Assembly: GCF_010183535.1 (NCBI RefSeq)
Contig: NC_071330.1
Span: forward strand, 8,103,717 to 8,167,716
Reading direction: 5' to 3'
Length of the DNA stretch: 64,000 bases
Source of the DNA: Caenorhabditis remanei
Lineage: Eukaryota > Nematoda > Chromadorea > Rhabditida > Rhabditidae
Shown here: positions 1 through 11,755 of the stretch, piece after piece
Layout: every line of letters starts with the position of its first letter
How positions within the stretch are numbered: the stretch's first letter is position 1
The notes under the pieces: model-generated
The model's database searches: none
What the model saw: only the letters and a program-made list of their open reading frames with translations
Told to the model about the DNA's origin: nothing
Position numbers and translations under genes: made by a program

Positions 1-366
1 AAAAGTAATAAACCTATGTGGAAAGTAACTTTGACCGCTAGATAATAAGTCTCTCCGTCGCAATTTCGCGATACAAGCTCGTTCTCATCGAAAAAAACGG
101 TCCGCTAATTTTGGGCTAAGTTGCTCTTGTTGCTGTTGGTACTATTTCGTCCTGCTTCGAATGAATAATAATCAAAGGCTATTCTGGGTCGAAAAAAGCG
201 CGTGCGTATTCTTAAAAGTGAATTGATTTGAATTTTATCGTTTATTTGCTCTTATTTCGAAACGTAACCCTTCCATACAAATTGCTTTTTTCAGCACGTG
301 AAAACGAGAAACCGGGTTCTTTAATAATCTACGTTCTATCATAAATCCAACTTTATCATCAGCAAT
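1..366. other. 5' flank and leader of pcf-11
   Basis: No gene is seen here. The stretch holds the probable promoter, a TTTTTTCAG acceptor ending at 294 and a second acceptor ending at 362. Either could receive a spliced leader or end a 5' UTR intron. Confidence 0.5.
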
Positions 367-3300
367 ATGGAATCAATTGAAGCGGCGGCACGAGATTATC
401 GTGAAACGTTGGCAGAGTTGAAAAACAACAACAAAACGCAGATCAACCTGCTCACAATTCTAGCCGATGACTTCAAAGATGCATCTGCACAAATTGTTGA
501 TGTGATTGAGATGCATTTGAATACATGTTCTCCATCACAAAAGCTACCAGTGATGTATGTCTGCGATTCGATTTTGAAAAATGTCGGAAAACCCAATGAT
601 TATGATACGCTATTCGCCCGGAAAATCATAAACATGTTCGAGCATGTCTTCCGACAGGTAAAGTTATATATGAAAAGTTGTTTAAATCAATTTCTTTGAA
701 CATTTTAGTTTTCTAGTTTCGAATGAAATATTTAGTTTGAATTCTCGCCTACCAAAACTCTTTCTATTTCAGGGAAGCGAGGCAACTCGAGCAGCTTTAT
801 ACAAACTTCGCGTCACCTGGGGCTCTACTGGATTGTTTCTTCCGTCAAAGCTGTACGGTCTGGATATAAAGGTAATGGAGTCTCGTTTCAGATCCTTCGA
901 ATGGAATGTATAATGTGAAACCTTCATTTCAACGCATCCTATACTTTTTCAGATCAATAAGCTCGACAGTGCGTGGCCTATTTCGAATCCAAACACCGGT
1001 CGGGCACTTCGTCATGATGCACAAGTTATGACATCTCAGAACAGACCCCCATCAGCTCTGACCAATAGTGCTCCTAATCCACCCACTCGTGTTTTTGTGA
1101 ATCCGAAATTCATCGATGCTAACGGACCCGCTAACTCTACCGCGAAAAAGATTGTGGAGAAAACGGTAAAAGCCACCTCATTGTTCTTTCTTCCCACTTT
1201 TTGCAATTATTCACATCTTGCGTTCTGTCTTGTATCACTTTTTCTCTATATACAATTATTTTATTCTTGGAAAAAATATTTTGTTCTGTTTTTTGGGGAA
1301 CTCAGCACATGACAAATTCTTATTTCTGTTTTTATATGAATAAAAAATTTCACGTGGGTGGGAATCAGCTGTATCATTTCAGAAGTCAACAACGAGCACG
1401 CCAGTCAAAGAAAAGCAGATCAAGAAAGAGCCGAAACAAGATCCTCTGTAAGTTCGAAACATCGAAGAATCGTGTGTCAGGGTGAAGTCATGAGCCCCTT
1501 AATTCAAAACTACGTTCATAGAAATTTCGAGTTTTATGAAAAGAAGATCTAGTATCGTGTATTCAAATATACTATTTTTGTGAGAAACACTCTTCCAGTT
1601 TATATATTTCAGTTCTAAAGTATTCATCCGTAATTTTGCAGCGACAAACTTCTTCCATCAACATCATCTGGGTCTGCAAAAAGTTCAGTTTCATCTCCAG
1701 CAGGATCGAAAAGAAAATCAACTCCAATTGAGCATCCCCATGCTCCAAATCGCAAGAAGAACCAACCAGTTCAATCCCTGGACGAAGATTTAAGAACTAT
1801 AAACTTGACCAACAACAAAGTTGCACAACCGCAGGATCAAGACTTCAGACCAAAAACCTTGAAGTAAGTCTATTTTTGAATCGACATCAATACATCTTAT
1901 CGAAGGAGTATTATTTATTCATTTTTCAGACCAACATCCGTGGTAGGGTCACATGCTTTCGCTGCTGGAACTGTCCCTCCACCCGTACCGATTACCCAAC
2001 CACTCGCTGCTAATCATTTCATTCCACTACCACCTACTCCAGGGCCTGTTACTCCATTCCACCATATTCCACAGCAACTTCCACCTCAACCACCAGTACA
2101 AACAGCTCGTATGGGAGGACAATTCATTCACAATTCTCCACCACAAGATCCGGCCCCAATGGCACCGCCAATGCAGGTTGTTCCACCACCACATCATCAG
2201 CAGCAAGCACAGCAGAAAAACGTGAGCTATTTCTGATTTCCTCAGTATAAAAATACCATTTTTTTAAAGGTCTATGCATCAGAGCAGACAAAACTTGATG
2301 TTCCTGCGAATAACCGCATATTTGTTGATGGAAAAGCATACGAAGTTATGTTTGTTGATGATACCGCAGTTATCGAACGTGCTGGTGCTCCACATCGAAT
2401 CTATTTCGCTGGTACACCACGTAACTTAATTATTGATGGAACTCCTCACTTGATTCCGTTCGATAAACCAGTTCAAGTGGATATTCTTGGAGCGAAACAT
2501 GTTGTGAAATTCGGAGCTCCATCTCGGGAATTGTATATTGGCGGGCATCCATTTAAAGGTAGTATAGCTTATTTACTTATTAAACATTTAGAACCATGAA
2601 ATTTAAGGTCAATTCGGAGGACCACCAATTATTGCAACAATTAATGGGCGTCGTCACGAAATCCGTTTGACGGGAAGTGCTCCAGAAGTACGTATTGAGC
2701 CAGAACCTGCTTACCATCTCACGCATTTCTTACACAAGATGCGAGAAGAGAAAAAGATTGAAATCGCATCGGAAAAACCTGAGAAGAAGGAGGACTGGTT
2801 GTCGTATCTCAAAAATCTTCAGAAATCTGGAATTTTGCCACCAGTGAAGTCTGAAACATCGTCTAATCATCAACCGCAACCAGCAGTCAATCAGTCAAAG
2901 TCTGGACCAATCAACGGAGGACATAGAGGAGGTCGGCAGAATCGTAATCAACCACTATCTCGATGGGGAGGTCCGACGATGCCAGCACCTACCCAGAATC
3001 TTGATCCAACTCCAATTGGAATAGGTATAGAGAAGCGAAATGCTCCGCCAGCTGCTATAACGGACTTCAACATCAGACTCTTGCAAATTCGTTATGATTC
3101 TGTTGTTGAATCATTGATGACGAAACGAGCAGATGCTTGTAAATACTGTGGAATGCGTTTAGACGATTCTCAAGGAAAATCAAAAGAATGGCAAGATCAT
3201 ATGGATTGGCACGTTAAGCAAAATTTGGCTCGTCATGGATCTAATACGTCATCAGCTGAAATTCCATACCGCCAGTGGTATCCATCTTCATCAACGTGGC

Positions 3301-3644
3301 TCACTTCACGTGCATCTGATCAATCAAACGAACAAGATGCAGAAAAATCAGACGAACCACTACCAGGAGTCGCTTCTTCTGGAGTGAAGACGAAAGAGTG
3401 TTCAGTTTGTGGTGAGAAGTTTGATGAATACTTTGATGATGATGAGGAGACGTGGCGATTAAGAGATACTGTTAACATTAATGGAAGGGTAAGCCGTTCA
3501 AAAAAAAAATTGAAATTCATACTTACATTTCAGATTGTACATTCTGCTTGCGCGTCAGATGCGACTCAATCGTTGGAAAACACGATATATCTCAATGATA
3601 GTGATGTTAAAAAGGAAGAACCATACGATGAAGATGGAAATTGA
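367..3644 (+). CDS. pcf-11: PCF-11, pre-mRNA cleavage complex II / transcription termination factor
   Basis: Nine exons: 367-657, 773-871, 953-1165, 1383-1447, 1642-1863, 1930-2221, 2270-2558, 2608-3488, 3534-3644. All phases agree and give about 820 aa. Residues 1-130 form a CTD-interaction domain, which binds phosphorylated RNA polymerase II (known for Pcf11). A Ser/Pro/Gln-rich linker follows. About residues 395-500 contain repeated short strands resembling the Phe/Gly-rich middle repeats of metazoan Pcf11. The C-terminus has two zinc fingers: CKYCGMRL...HMDWH near residue 668 and CSVCGEKF...HSAC near 755. Between them the segment RQWYPSSSTWLTS resembles the Clp1-binding motif. The start follows a cag acceptor at 362, a likely trans-splice site; a second acceptor lies at 294. 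The nuclear role in 3'-end cleavage and termination is known for the family. The last intron is only 45 nt and in frame, so its retention would add 15 residues. Confidence 0.93.
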
Positions 3645-4379
3645 ATGATAAATGATTCGCTTGAACTAAAATCTACTATTGATAGCACTCATAACACTCC
3701 TGTTCTCTCTTGAATAATCAATTTCTAAATTCTTCAGTAAAACCAAAAAGACTAATGTTATTCTTTGTTTTATGGGTTTCCTAGTTTTTATTTAGTCTTT
3801 TCTTTTTTCCGGATAGTTAAATGGGCTCTTATATTTTTTTACCTCAACTTGAGTTGGTTGTGAACCCCCTCACATGAAATTAAATTAAAAAAATTTTAAA
3901 CTGATTTGTTTTTGCTTTTGCAATACTTCCCTGTTCCCAAAATCACTATTTTTATCTACAATATTTTTCAAATTTTGTTCCGTGTTAACTATACAATATT
4001 TTTTCGAGTGAAATAAATTTAAAAATACTCTTGTTTTATAAATACTGACAACGACGACAATACAGAAAAAGATTATCAGATACTAAGTCAGGTTCAAATG
4101 AGCTGATTTTCTCATATAGAAAGTGTATCTCTTCAATGGGTACAACAGATTTTAGGGATAAAGTCAAAAAATTGAAATTTTGATATGCGAATATCGTTGT
4201 ATTCACTCAAACTCATTTTTTCAAACCTGTTCACGAGGTTGCTGAAAAAGCAAACAATCGTTTTAACTAAAGAATGAAATAGTTGTTTTCTTTTCGCTTC
4301 CTCGTGGATAGACCCGCTAAATCGTATACGAAATAGGTTTCAAGTAAACTGCTGAACAGTGAGCCGGTCTTGACATTTC
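3645..4379. other. Convergent 3' flanks of pcf-11 and the GT11 gene
   Basis: AT-rich sequence with no supported gene. It holds the 3' UTRs of two genes that point toward each other. Confidence 0.5.
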
Positions 4380-6322
4380 CTATTTCTGCTTTGGATTGCT
4401 TTCTATTACTGTAATATTATCAGAAGCAAATATTAACGATTTCCAATGTGGCATATAATAATCATGTGGATGAAGTTTGCCTTCTCCCTGAAAAAAAAAC
4501 AATAATTAGACTGTTTTCATAATTGATTTCTCACATAAACACGATAATTCAAAGTGAACCTATGCAAATGCGCTCTTTTGAGAAAAATCGCTTACCTAAA
4601 TTTTTTTGTTCTAACTGAAAAACTTAGACAAGAAATAGTTTTAAGGAGAAATATAATCGAGAAAGGCCAATTTTTTGGAAAAACAAAAAATATTAAAAAA
4701 TTGCAATTTAGGCGTCAAATAATATTACCAAAATGTAGTCTCAACAAAGCGCGTTTGCATAGGTTATGATTGAATTACCGTGCATAAACGTGATCATTCG
4801 TCGCTCGAATATCCATGAAATACACTTTATTATATTTCGAAAAGTATCCAATCCACCAGCCAAACGTTGAATGTGGAGCTAGAAAGGGAAGATGCTACAA
4901 AGTAGAATCAAGATTCATTTTACCACTGATCAGCACGGCATCACAATTTTCCTTCGCATAAATCAGATCATCCGTTGGAGAATTCGTAGATATATAGTGA
5001 GATATCTTCAAGTATTCATTTTCTTTTCAGTTCATCAGCGGTTAGTCCAACATGGAATATTCATTTTCACAGTATACTTACTTTTTTTTGTTTCCCATTG
5101 ACTAATAATAGATCATTGGACAGCTCCTTCATGAATTTAATACTGTCACCGAAGAAAACGATGACCTTATTTTGCTTTTTTGGGTCCTCTTAAATCAGTT
5201 TTATTCAATTATTAGAGTTTTTTCGTAGTATTTGTAAACCTTTTTCCTCAATAAATTTCAAAGCGCTTTTTATAAATCTTGCATCAGAAGCTGCGAATCC
5301 AACAAGTAGAAAATCACCTCTTCTGACATGAACACAAGTTCTAAAAATACAGAAATATTTATATTATTACGATTTGAAGTCGATGATATTTGGAAAATAC
5401 TTATAAATTGATCAGTTTAGAGGTAGAAGTGGGGCTACAGTAATCCCAATTTTCATTTCTTCTCTCAACTCACACAAATGTTTTAATATCAGATTTGGGA
5501 AGAAGCCCAGAGGTTTTATTGGATTTTTTAACGTATCCAAGCAATTCGCCGCGCATTTCTGGGAAGTATTTCCAACTCTGAAAATAAGAAAATCTCAAAT
5601 CTAATTGAGAAACATGAACCGATCCGAAAGTAAAAATCAACAGAATACCTGATAAAAAGAACCAGAAAGATGAAGATATAGGTCATCGTTATTCAATAGA
5701 ATCTTTGGATTAACATAAACACAACATCGATCAGTGAAGAATGTAGTTTTAGTTGGAGGTGGTACCTAATTCAAGATAATATAACCGATACACAAGAAAA
5801 GACAGACCGATCCATTAACAATGTGATATTGCTTCACCAGACCAGGAATAACAATTCTCATTTCCGCCAACATTTTCGCGTATGATTCATCTTCTATAAA
5901 AAATAAAGGAGTTCGATTCAGAGTTCTTGCCATTCCAAGTAAAGAAGCCAGCTCGAACATATGATTTCCTTCAAAAAATTTGTGGAAACAATTGTATTTC
6001 TTGTATATACCTAGACGACTCCTAGCTGCTAAATGACTGGATAAATATCTTTTTGGAGTCTCTGATATTTGTACACTTTGTATAATAGACCATCTTAAAA
6101 GTTATAATTGAGATAAGTCTGATCATAAACCATTGAGTATCACGGAAACTCACGCTGTAGAAGTATCCAAGTTAGTTATAACAATGAAGAAAACTGAAAA
6201 CCTGGTTTCATCAAAATTATTATTTTCTTTGACTCACTCATTATAAACAACGATGATAATATTGGAATTTTCAGGATTTTTAAAAGAGATACTACTCGCT
6301 TTGAATGGTGTGTCGATATCAT
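4380..6322 (-). CDS. GT11-family glycosyltransferase (alpha-1,2-fucosyltransferase-like), type II membrane protein
   Basis: Eleven short exons read on the minus strand: 6238-6322, 6154-6193, 6011-6093, 5808-5968, 5649-5765, 5474-5577, 5240-5340, 5082-5188, 4924-5005, 4790-4878, 4380-4487, about 358 aa. Residues 20-40 are a signal-anchor (ILSSLFIMIFFIVITN) assembled across an intron. Family hallmarks follow in order: RLGNHMFELASLLG (the GxxGNQxF donor-site motif), HVRRGDF (the HxRRGD signature), FFGDS, a STFGWW block and a C-terminal DYYMPHW block. GT11 enzymes add fucose in alpha-1,2 linkage in the Golgi; nematodes have many copies with mostly unknown acceptors. All phases agree only if the exon 10 donor is GTTTAT at 4789. 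The better-looking GTAATT at 4778 would shift the frame, so this junction is the weak point. Ger-1, the GDP-fucose synthase, lies in the same window, but no functional link is implied. Confidence 0.72.
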
Positions 6323-7654
6323 ATTTATAAGATAGTAAAACTGCCGTTTAGGAAGAAAAGTCATTTGTACAGTCGCCAATATTTGATATAATTAATTGAT
6401 GAGTATTTAAGAAATTCAAAAAAGGAAAAACGAAGAAAACTAAAACTTAAATAAAGCACACCAACGAAAATTGCTTCGGCTTTTCCAAGCACAAGAAAGA
6501 AGTTTGAACAATGTATTCTCGTTGCCTAGTTCCCTATATCCCCCCCCCCCCTCGTTGCCTAGTTCCCTATAATTCAAAACTTTATTTTCTTAGATTCTTT
6601 TGGATTTGACAAATAAATGGAAAGTGTACACCGATTTCAAACACGGTTAGAGTTTTACTTGTATCAGATCACGAATTCAGTTAATTTTGTTTCAGAATAT
6701 AATCAAGGAGGCACATTGAATGTCGTCATCTTTCTGTGATTTCTGAAATAACTATATATTTCCCATGATATTGTATTTTTTCTGAAAATTGAGACATTTA
6801 TTATGAGGATTGAATTCACTCAGGGTACTGTATGATCTTGCTCTGGATTCTGGATTGAGATGTTCACAACATTTTCTGCCTACGATGATTCTTTCATCAA
6901 TTCGCTTGATTGTTTAGTTTTCTTCTTTATAAACAATTCGTCCAAATGAAATTGTTTGCCATTATATTTTCTGTAACCATGTTCTAGAGGAGTGATTTAA
7001 CTGCATCGAAACAGTATATCAAACTCCGGAAAGCATAGTTCAGATTGCTTCTTATCAAACAAAAGTGGGTGTTGTCTATCATCGCAAGCCTATTGTCCGA
7101 AAGGAGTCGAATGGTGCGCGGCCTAGAAAACGAAGGGACGTGGAATGATCGATATTTTTTGGCACAGTGCCAAATAATCCACTTTCAGAGTTTCTTCTCT
7201 ATTTTTCTATTTTTCTGGATCTGAAGTTTGGGAAAACGATCGATAGCATAAAGACAAAAAATTAGAGTGTCTAGTCAAAAAGTGTGCATGATATGATTTT
7301 TTTAAACGGGAGTTTCAAATAGTAGGCTAACTTTGAACCGGAGCATGTTGATACTAAATTGACACAGCATAGATGTCGATTTACAAGCTACAAGTTTAAA
7401 GGGACAGCCAGTTTCTTACACGGTATCTCGCAGCGCTTAAAGTTTCAATTGAATTATTGAATAATCGAAAATGTGATTGAATTGTCGAAATAAATCAACA
7501 ATACTGTATTCTTTATGTTTTTTCTTTATTTTTCTTTACGAATTTAGGTTCAATTCGAATGATATTCTCATTTTGTTCTGTAACCATCAATTTCAGATCT
7601 TCCTCTTCTTCTCGTTCTTCTCCCTCAATTAAAATTTCTTCTGATACTTCAATA
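6323..7654. other. Intergenic region between divergent GT11 and FUBP-like KH genes
   Basis: No gene supported. A 21-bp direct repeat (ctcgttgcctagttccctata) occurs at 6518-6538 and 6551-6571, separated by a run of C. A TTTCAG acceptor near 7594 probably begins the leader of the next gene. Confidence 0.5.
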
Positions 7655-10285
7655 ATGAACGCTGTGAATTCCAATACAATTCAGGTCTTGTATCGTTATA
7701 TCTTTTTATCCTTTCAAAATTTTCATTTTGAAACTTAATTTCACTGTTTCAGATAATCGCCGATGGCGGCGTTGGGACTCTGAAAAGACCGCTCGACTCG
7801 GAACTCTTGGATGGTGAGTAATCTCTCTATCTTCTTTCAGCGGAAAAATAATCTTTGAAAAAGAAGAAAAGTGCGTGCGCTCTGAAAATGCCCTCGGAGT
7901 AGTCGGCAGCGCGAATTTGCATTTTCCCGCCCGTTTATTTCAGTTATTTTGTCTGCGCTTCTCAAATTCTTATTCTCTTCGAATGTTTTCTTCTCTGTTC
8001 ACTCCGCTATCATCGCTAGATTGAGAAGAAAAAGAGAGAACAAGTTAATACGGATAGTTCGCATTGATAACTATTTTGTTACCTTTTCGCCACGATGATA
8101 TTGTTAAACTTCTATTTCCGATCAATTTTTAAATTAATTGTATTGATCCTCATCAACCTTGCTAAAGCTTTGAAAACATTTCCGAGTAAAATAAAAACTC
8201 GTGGATCTATTCACGACCTATTACTTGTGATATTTAACACTTTTTGGTTTAAAAAAAATTTAAAAAATGGTAATTTATTTCACCTGATGTATTTTATTAT
8301 CAAGGCAAAAAATGTCGGAACTTTTTTGTTTCGACAATAAAGATTACTCGTTTTTGTACATGTCTCTTATCCCCTAAAAGTTTAATTTTTTAATTTTCAG
8401 GAGATCTCATTCCGGCCAAAAAAACATCAGAAATTGGCGATTTGAACATGGGCGATACTGATAAGATTATCGAAATTTATCAAGTGCCAGAGAAGGTTGT
8501 TGGTCTCGGTAAGCGCCTAAACGTAATTGATGGGGTTGTTCTCATGTTTCAAAATTTAGTTATCGGAAAAGGTGGAAGCGAGATACGTCTCATTCAACAA
8601 ACATCGGGATGTCGCGTTCAAATGGATCCGGATCATCAGTCAATGAATGGAATCCGTAACTGTACAATCGAAGGACCACCCGATCAAGTTGCAATTGCGA
8701 AACAGATGATTACTCAGGTTTGAAAAAATCCGGAGTGAATTTGCTGAAAAGGGTTTTTTCAGGTCATCAGTAGAAATCAAACTGGTGTACCACAGACAGT
8801 CGCCACTGGGGAAGTCACAGAAGAGATGCTCATTCCCGCTGATAAAATCGGTCTCGTTATTGGAAAGGGAGGCGATACGATTCGTACTCTCCAAGACCAA
8901 TCTGGATTGCGCTCATTGAACGTTGTACAGGATTCATCCAGCGCGACCGGACAGCCCAAACCACTTCGAATGGTTGGAACTCCTGCAGCAATTGAAACTG
9001 CAAAAGCTTTGGTTCACAATATTATGAACAGCTCTCCTGGAAATCCACCATTACTTCCACGAGGTGGTCAGTCATCTGGAGGACAATATGGTGGTTATGG
9101 AGGACAAGAAGCTAAAGGAGAGGTTATTGTACCCAGAGTTTCAGCAGGAATGATTATTGGGAAAGGAGGAGAAATGATCAAGAGGTTGGCGATGGAGACA
9201 GGAACAAAGATACAATTCAAGCCTGATGGTTAGTATTCGCTTTAGTAGCAATGAGTATTATAAATATTTATAGCTAACCCGAATTCTGAAGACCGCGTAG
9301 CCGTTATCATGGGAACTCGTGATCAAATATACCGAGCTACAGAAAGAATCACGGAAATAGTCAATAGAGCAATTAAAAATGGACAAGCTGGAAGCGGATC
9401 AATTCTCGGAGGCAATAATATACTAGGACAATCGACCTTCTATATGCATGTTCCAGCTACAAAATGTGGATTGGTTATCGGAAAAGGCGGAGAGAATATC
9501 AAACAGGTAAGCGTCGTTTAAAATATAAAATATTCTAATTATTTCTGATATAGATTGAACGAGACAGTGGTGCCAGTTGTGGTTTAGCGGCTGCTTCAGA
9601 ACAGAAAAACGAAGACGAAAAAGTTTTTGAAATCAAAGGAACTCAGTATCAAATTCATCATGCTTCACATCTTGTCAAGATTAAAGTTGGAGAAATCGCT
9701 CCGAACACTCCAGTTCCGCCACTCCCAGGAAGCGGTTATCAACAACATCCTCAAGGAATGTATGGTAGCGCAGCCCAAAGTGGAGGCTATCCAACAGGTG
9801 TTCAAGGAGGATTTATTCAGCAACAACAACCACAAACACAACAATATGGTAAGGGACTAATGGGCTTCAGTTCTTCACATAGTGGTTTCACAGGTATTCC
9901 ACAGCAACAACAGTGGGCTCCTTCGAACGGAAACGGTGCTCAACAGCATGTTTCAAATGATATGTACCATAACACTATCCAACAATCTCACGCGGTTCCT
10001 GCTACTGTGGTCATTCCACAAGGTTCTACTGATCCAACTCCTGCCGTCAATCCTTCCACTGGTGCTCCTGATTATTCAGCTCAATGGGCCGCTTATTATC
10101 GGTAAAGAAAAGAACGAAACTCATTTGAAATCAAAGACTTTATTTTGATGAGTTTCAGGTCAATAGGTCTCGTTGAACAAGCTGCAATGGTTGAGAATCA
10201 AATGCGACGCAATCAAGCCACCGGAGGTCCTACTGGAGATGTTCCCGGAGCTCAACAAGGCCACCAAGCATACTATTCACAGTAA
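7655..10285 (+). CDS. FUBP/KSRP-like protein with four KH domains (ZK418.9-like)
   Basis: Eight exons: 7655-7684, 7753-7813, 8401-8508, 8560-8717, 8763-9228, 9274-9506, 9554-10101, 10159-10285; phases agree and give about 576 aa. Four KH domains each carry the RNA-binding loop: VIGKGGSEI, VIGKGGDTI, IIGKGGEMI and VIGKGGENI, roughly at residues 50-120, 140-205, 235-310 and 345-415. The C-terminal third is rich in Gln, Gly and Pro and contains YSAQWAAYYR, like the tyrosine-rich motifs of FUBP C-termini. FUBP-type proteins bind single-stranded nucleic acid and act in transcription and mRNA control; that is family knowledge. The start is preceded by ATA in ATAATG, and a trans-splice acceptor is plausible near 7594. 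The second intron is nearly 600 nt. It sits directly upstream of another KH gene on the same strand. Confidence 0.88.
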
Positions 10286-10596
10286 TTCGCTATCTTACAC
10301 CTTTATCCTTTTCTTTATTTTTTCCTATATCCCCTAAATATTGATATACGCTCTTTCCCGTTTCCCCACTTTCAGCCCGTTTTCCGTGAATCGTGACGAT
10401 CTCTTTTTCGCGTTCATTAATTTGTTTTATTTTCGTTTCTTTTTAATGTGAGCAGTTGAATAATTGTTTTCATAAATTTTAATTATTTGGACTCGTTTCT
10501 TATTACAAAAGCTAGAAATTTCAGTGATAATTACTTTGTTGTGAAGGTCTCAACAGTTTTGCTACGAATGTTCTGAAGTAAAACACCATTTTCAGT
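10286..10596 (+). other. Intercistronic region between two KH genes
   Basis: 311 bases with T-rich runs and a cag acceptor ending at 10595, one base before the next ATG. The spacing is compatible with a polycistronic unit using SL2, but no clear AATAAA was seen, so independent transcription is also possible. Confidence 0.4.
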
Positions 10597-11755
10597 ATGG
10601 GAAAACTGACCAATTGCTTGATTGCAGCGATGATTGCAAGTCCGTTTGTAATCAAGTATCTCAGGTGAAATTATTGTTTTTAATTCTACGAGAAGCGACG
10701 AATTATGATATTTCAGACATCGCAGATTGTTCAAATTCGTGAGAATGAAGCCGCAATTAGAGGAAACAGAGTCGGGAACAGAAGTACCAGGTAAAGGAAA
10801 AAAAGTAACTGAAACGTTTGTGCATGTGGTATTCAGAACTTCCTCAAGATCACTACATACGAATTCCGGCGTTTGCGGTGCCAGCTGTTATCGGTAAACG
10901 TGGAATGACTTTGAGAAAACTGATGTATGATTCACAGGTGAGATCTTTTTCAACATTTCCATGTTTCAATTTAAGTTGAAATTCGACAAAGCCACGAAAG
11001 CTGAAATAAAGAACACGTATTTCAACTTTCAGACCGAGTGCGTGCTTCGTTCATATAAACCAGAAGAGCTTGACGTCTCCATCGATGAAATGTTTGTCTA
11101 AAACTATCAATCTCCCGAGGGGAATTTTTCAATTTCAGAAACCCAGATACTGAATGGAGTGAGAAATTTGAAACGGATGACTGGTTTGCGGAAGCATCCG
11201 AAGAAGCTCGTCATAAGATCACTTACCTGCTGGTTCGTACATCGGATACTCGGAAACTTCAAATGGTTCGATTGAGAATAGCGGAAATCATTGAAGTCAT
11301 TCAGAGACCGTGGAAATCGGCTGAATTCGAAGTCGAGTCTCATATGGTTGGATATCTCGTTGGTATGTTTTTTTTCTTAGGAAATCGCTCTTAAAGAAAT
11401 GTTATACTATTGTTGCTCATTTGAAGAAAATGAATCCATCCAAATAAATTGAATTATAGGTCGTGGCGGTCGTAACATCAAATCACTCCGCGACAAATTC
11501 ACCGTTCAGATCCAAATTTCTGATCCTATTCCTGATAATCCATCAAGATCGATAGTAACTGTCCGTGGGCGAGACTTGACAGCATTGAAAGAAGTTGAAA
11601 TTGTTATGAAAGAAACTGTACTTCCAAAGAATTACAATCGTGTTCCGAAGTTCGATGAAGATACTTTGGTGGAGAATGGAATCTACGAGAATGTTGAGGA
11701 AGAACTAGAAGATTTGAGAAGAGCTGGGGAGCTCTTATCTCAAGGATTCTTCTGA
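10597..11755 (+). CDS. tofu-7: Membrane-anchored KH-domain protein (ZK418.8 / TOFU-7-like)
   Basis: Six exons: 10597-10664, 10717-10790, 10837-10937, 11033-11091, 11139-11362, 11460-11755, about 273 aa. The N-terminus (LTNCLIAAMIASPFVIKYLR) is a short hydrophobic anchor followed by basic residues. Two KH-like domains follow: IPAFAVPAVIGKRGMTLRKL and VGYLVGRGGRNIKSLRDK, both with an intact G-x-x-G loop. The C-terminus is acidic. An anchor plus paired KH domains resembles the N-terminal half of TDRKH/Papi, an outer-mitochondrial piRNA factor, but no Tudor domain is present. The symbol comes from recollection that ZK418.8 is tofu-7, a gene from a 21U-RNA screen; symbol certainty is moderate. The exon 4 donor must be GTTTGT at 11092 because the other nearby choice breaks the frame. 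It follows the four-KH gene on the same strand. Confidence 0.72.
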
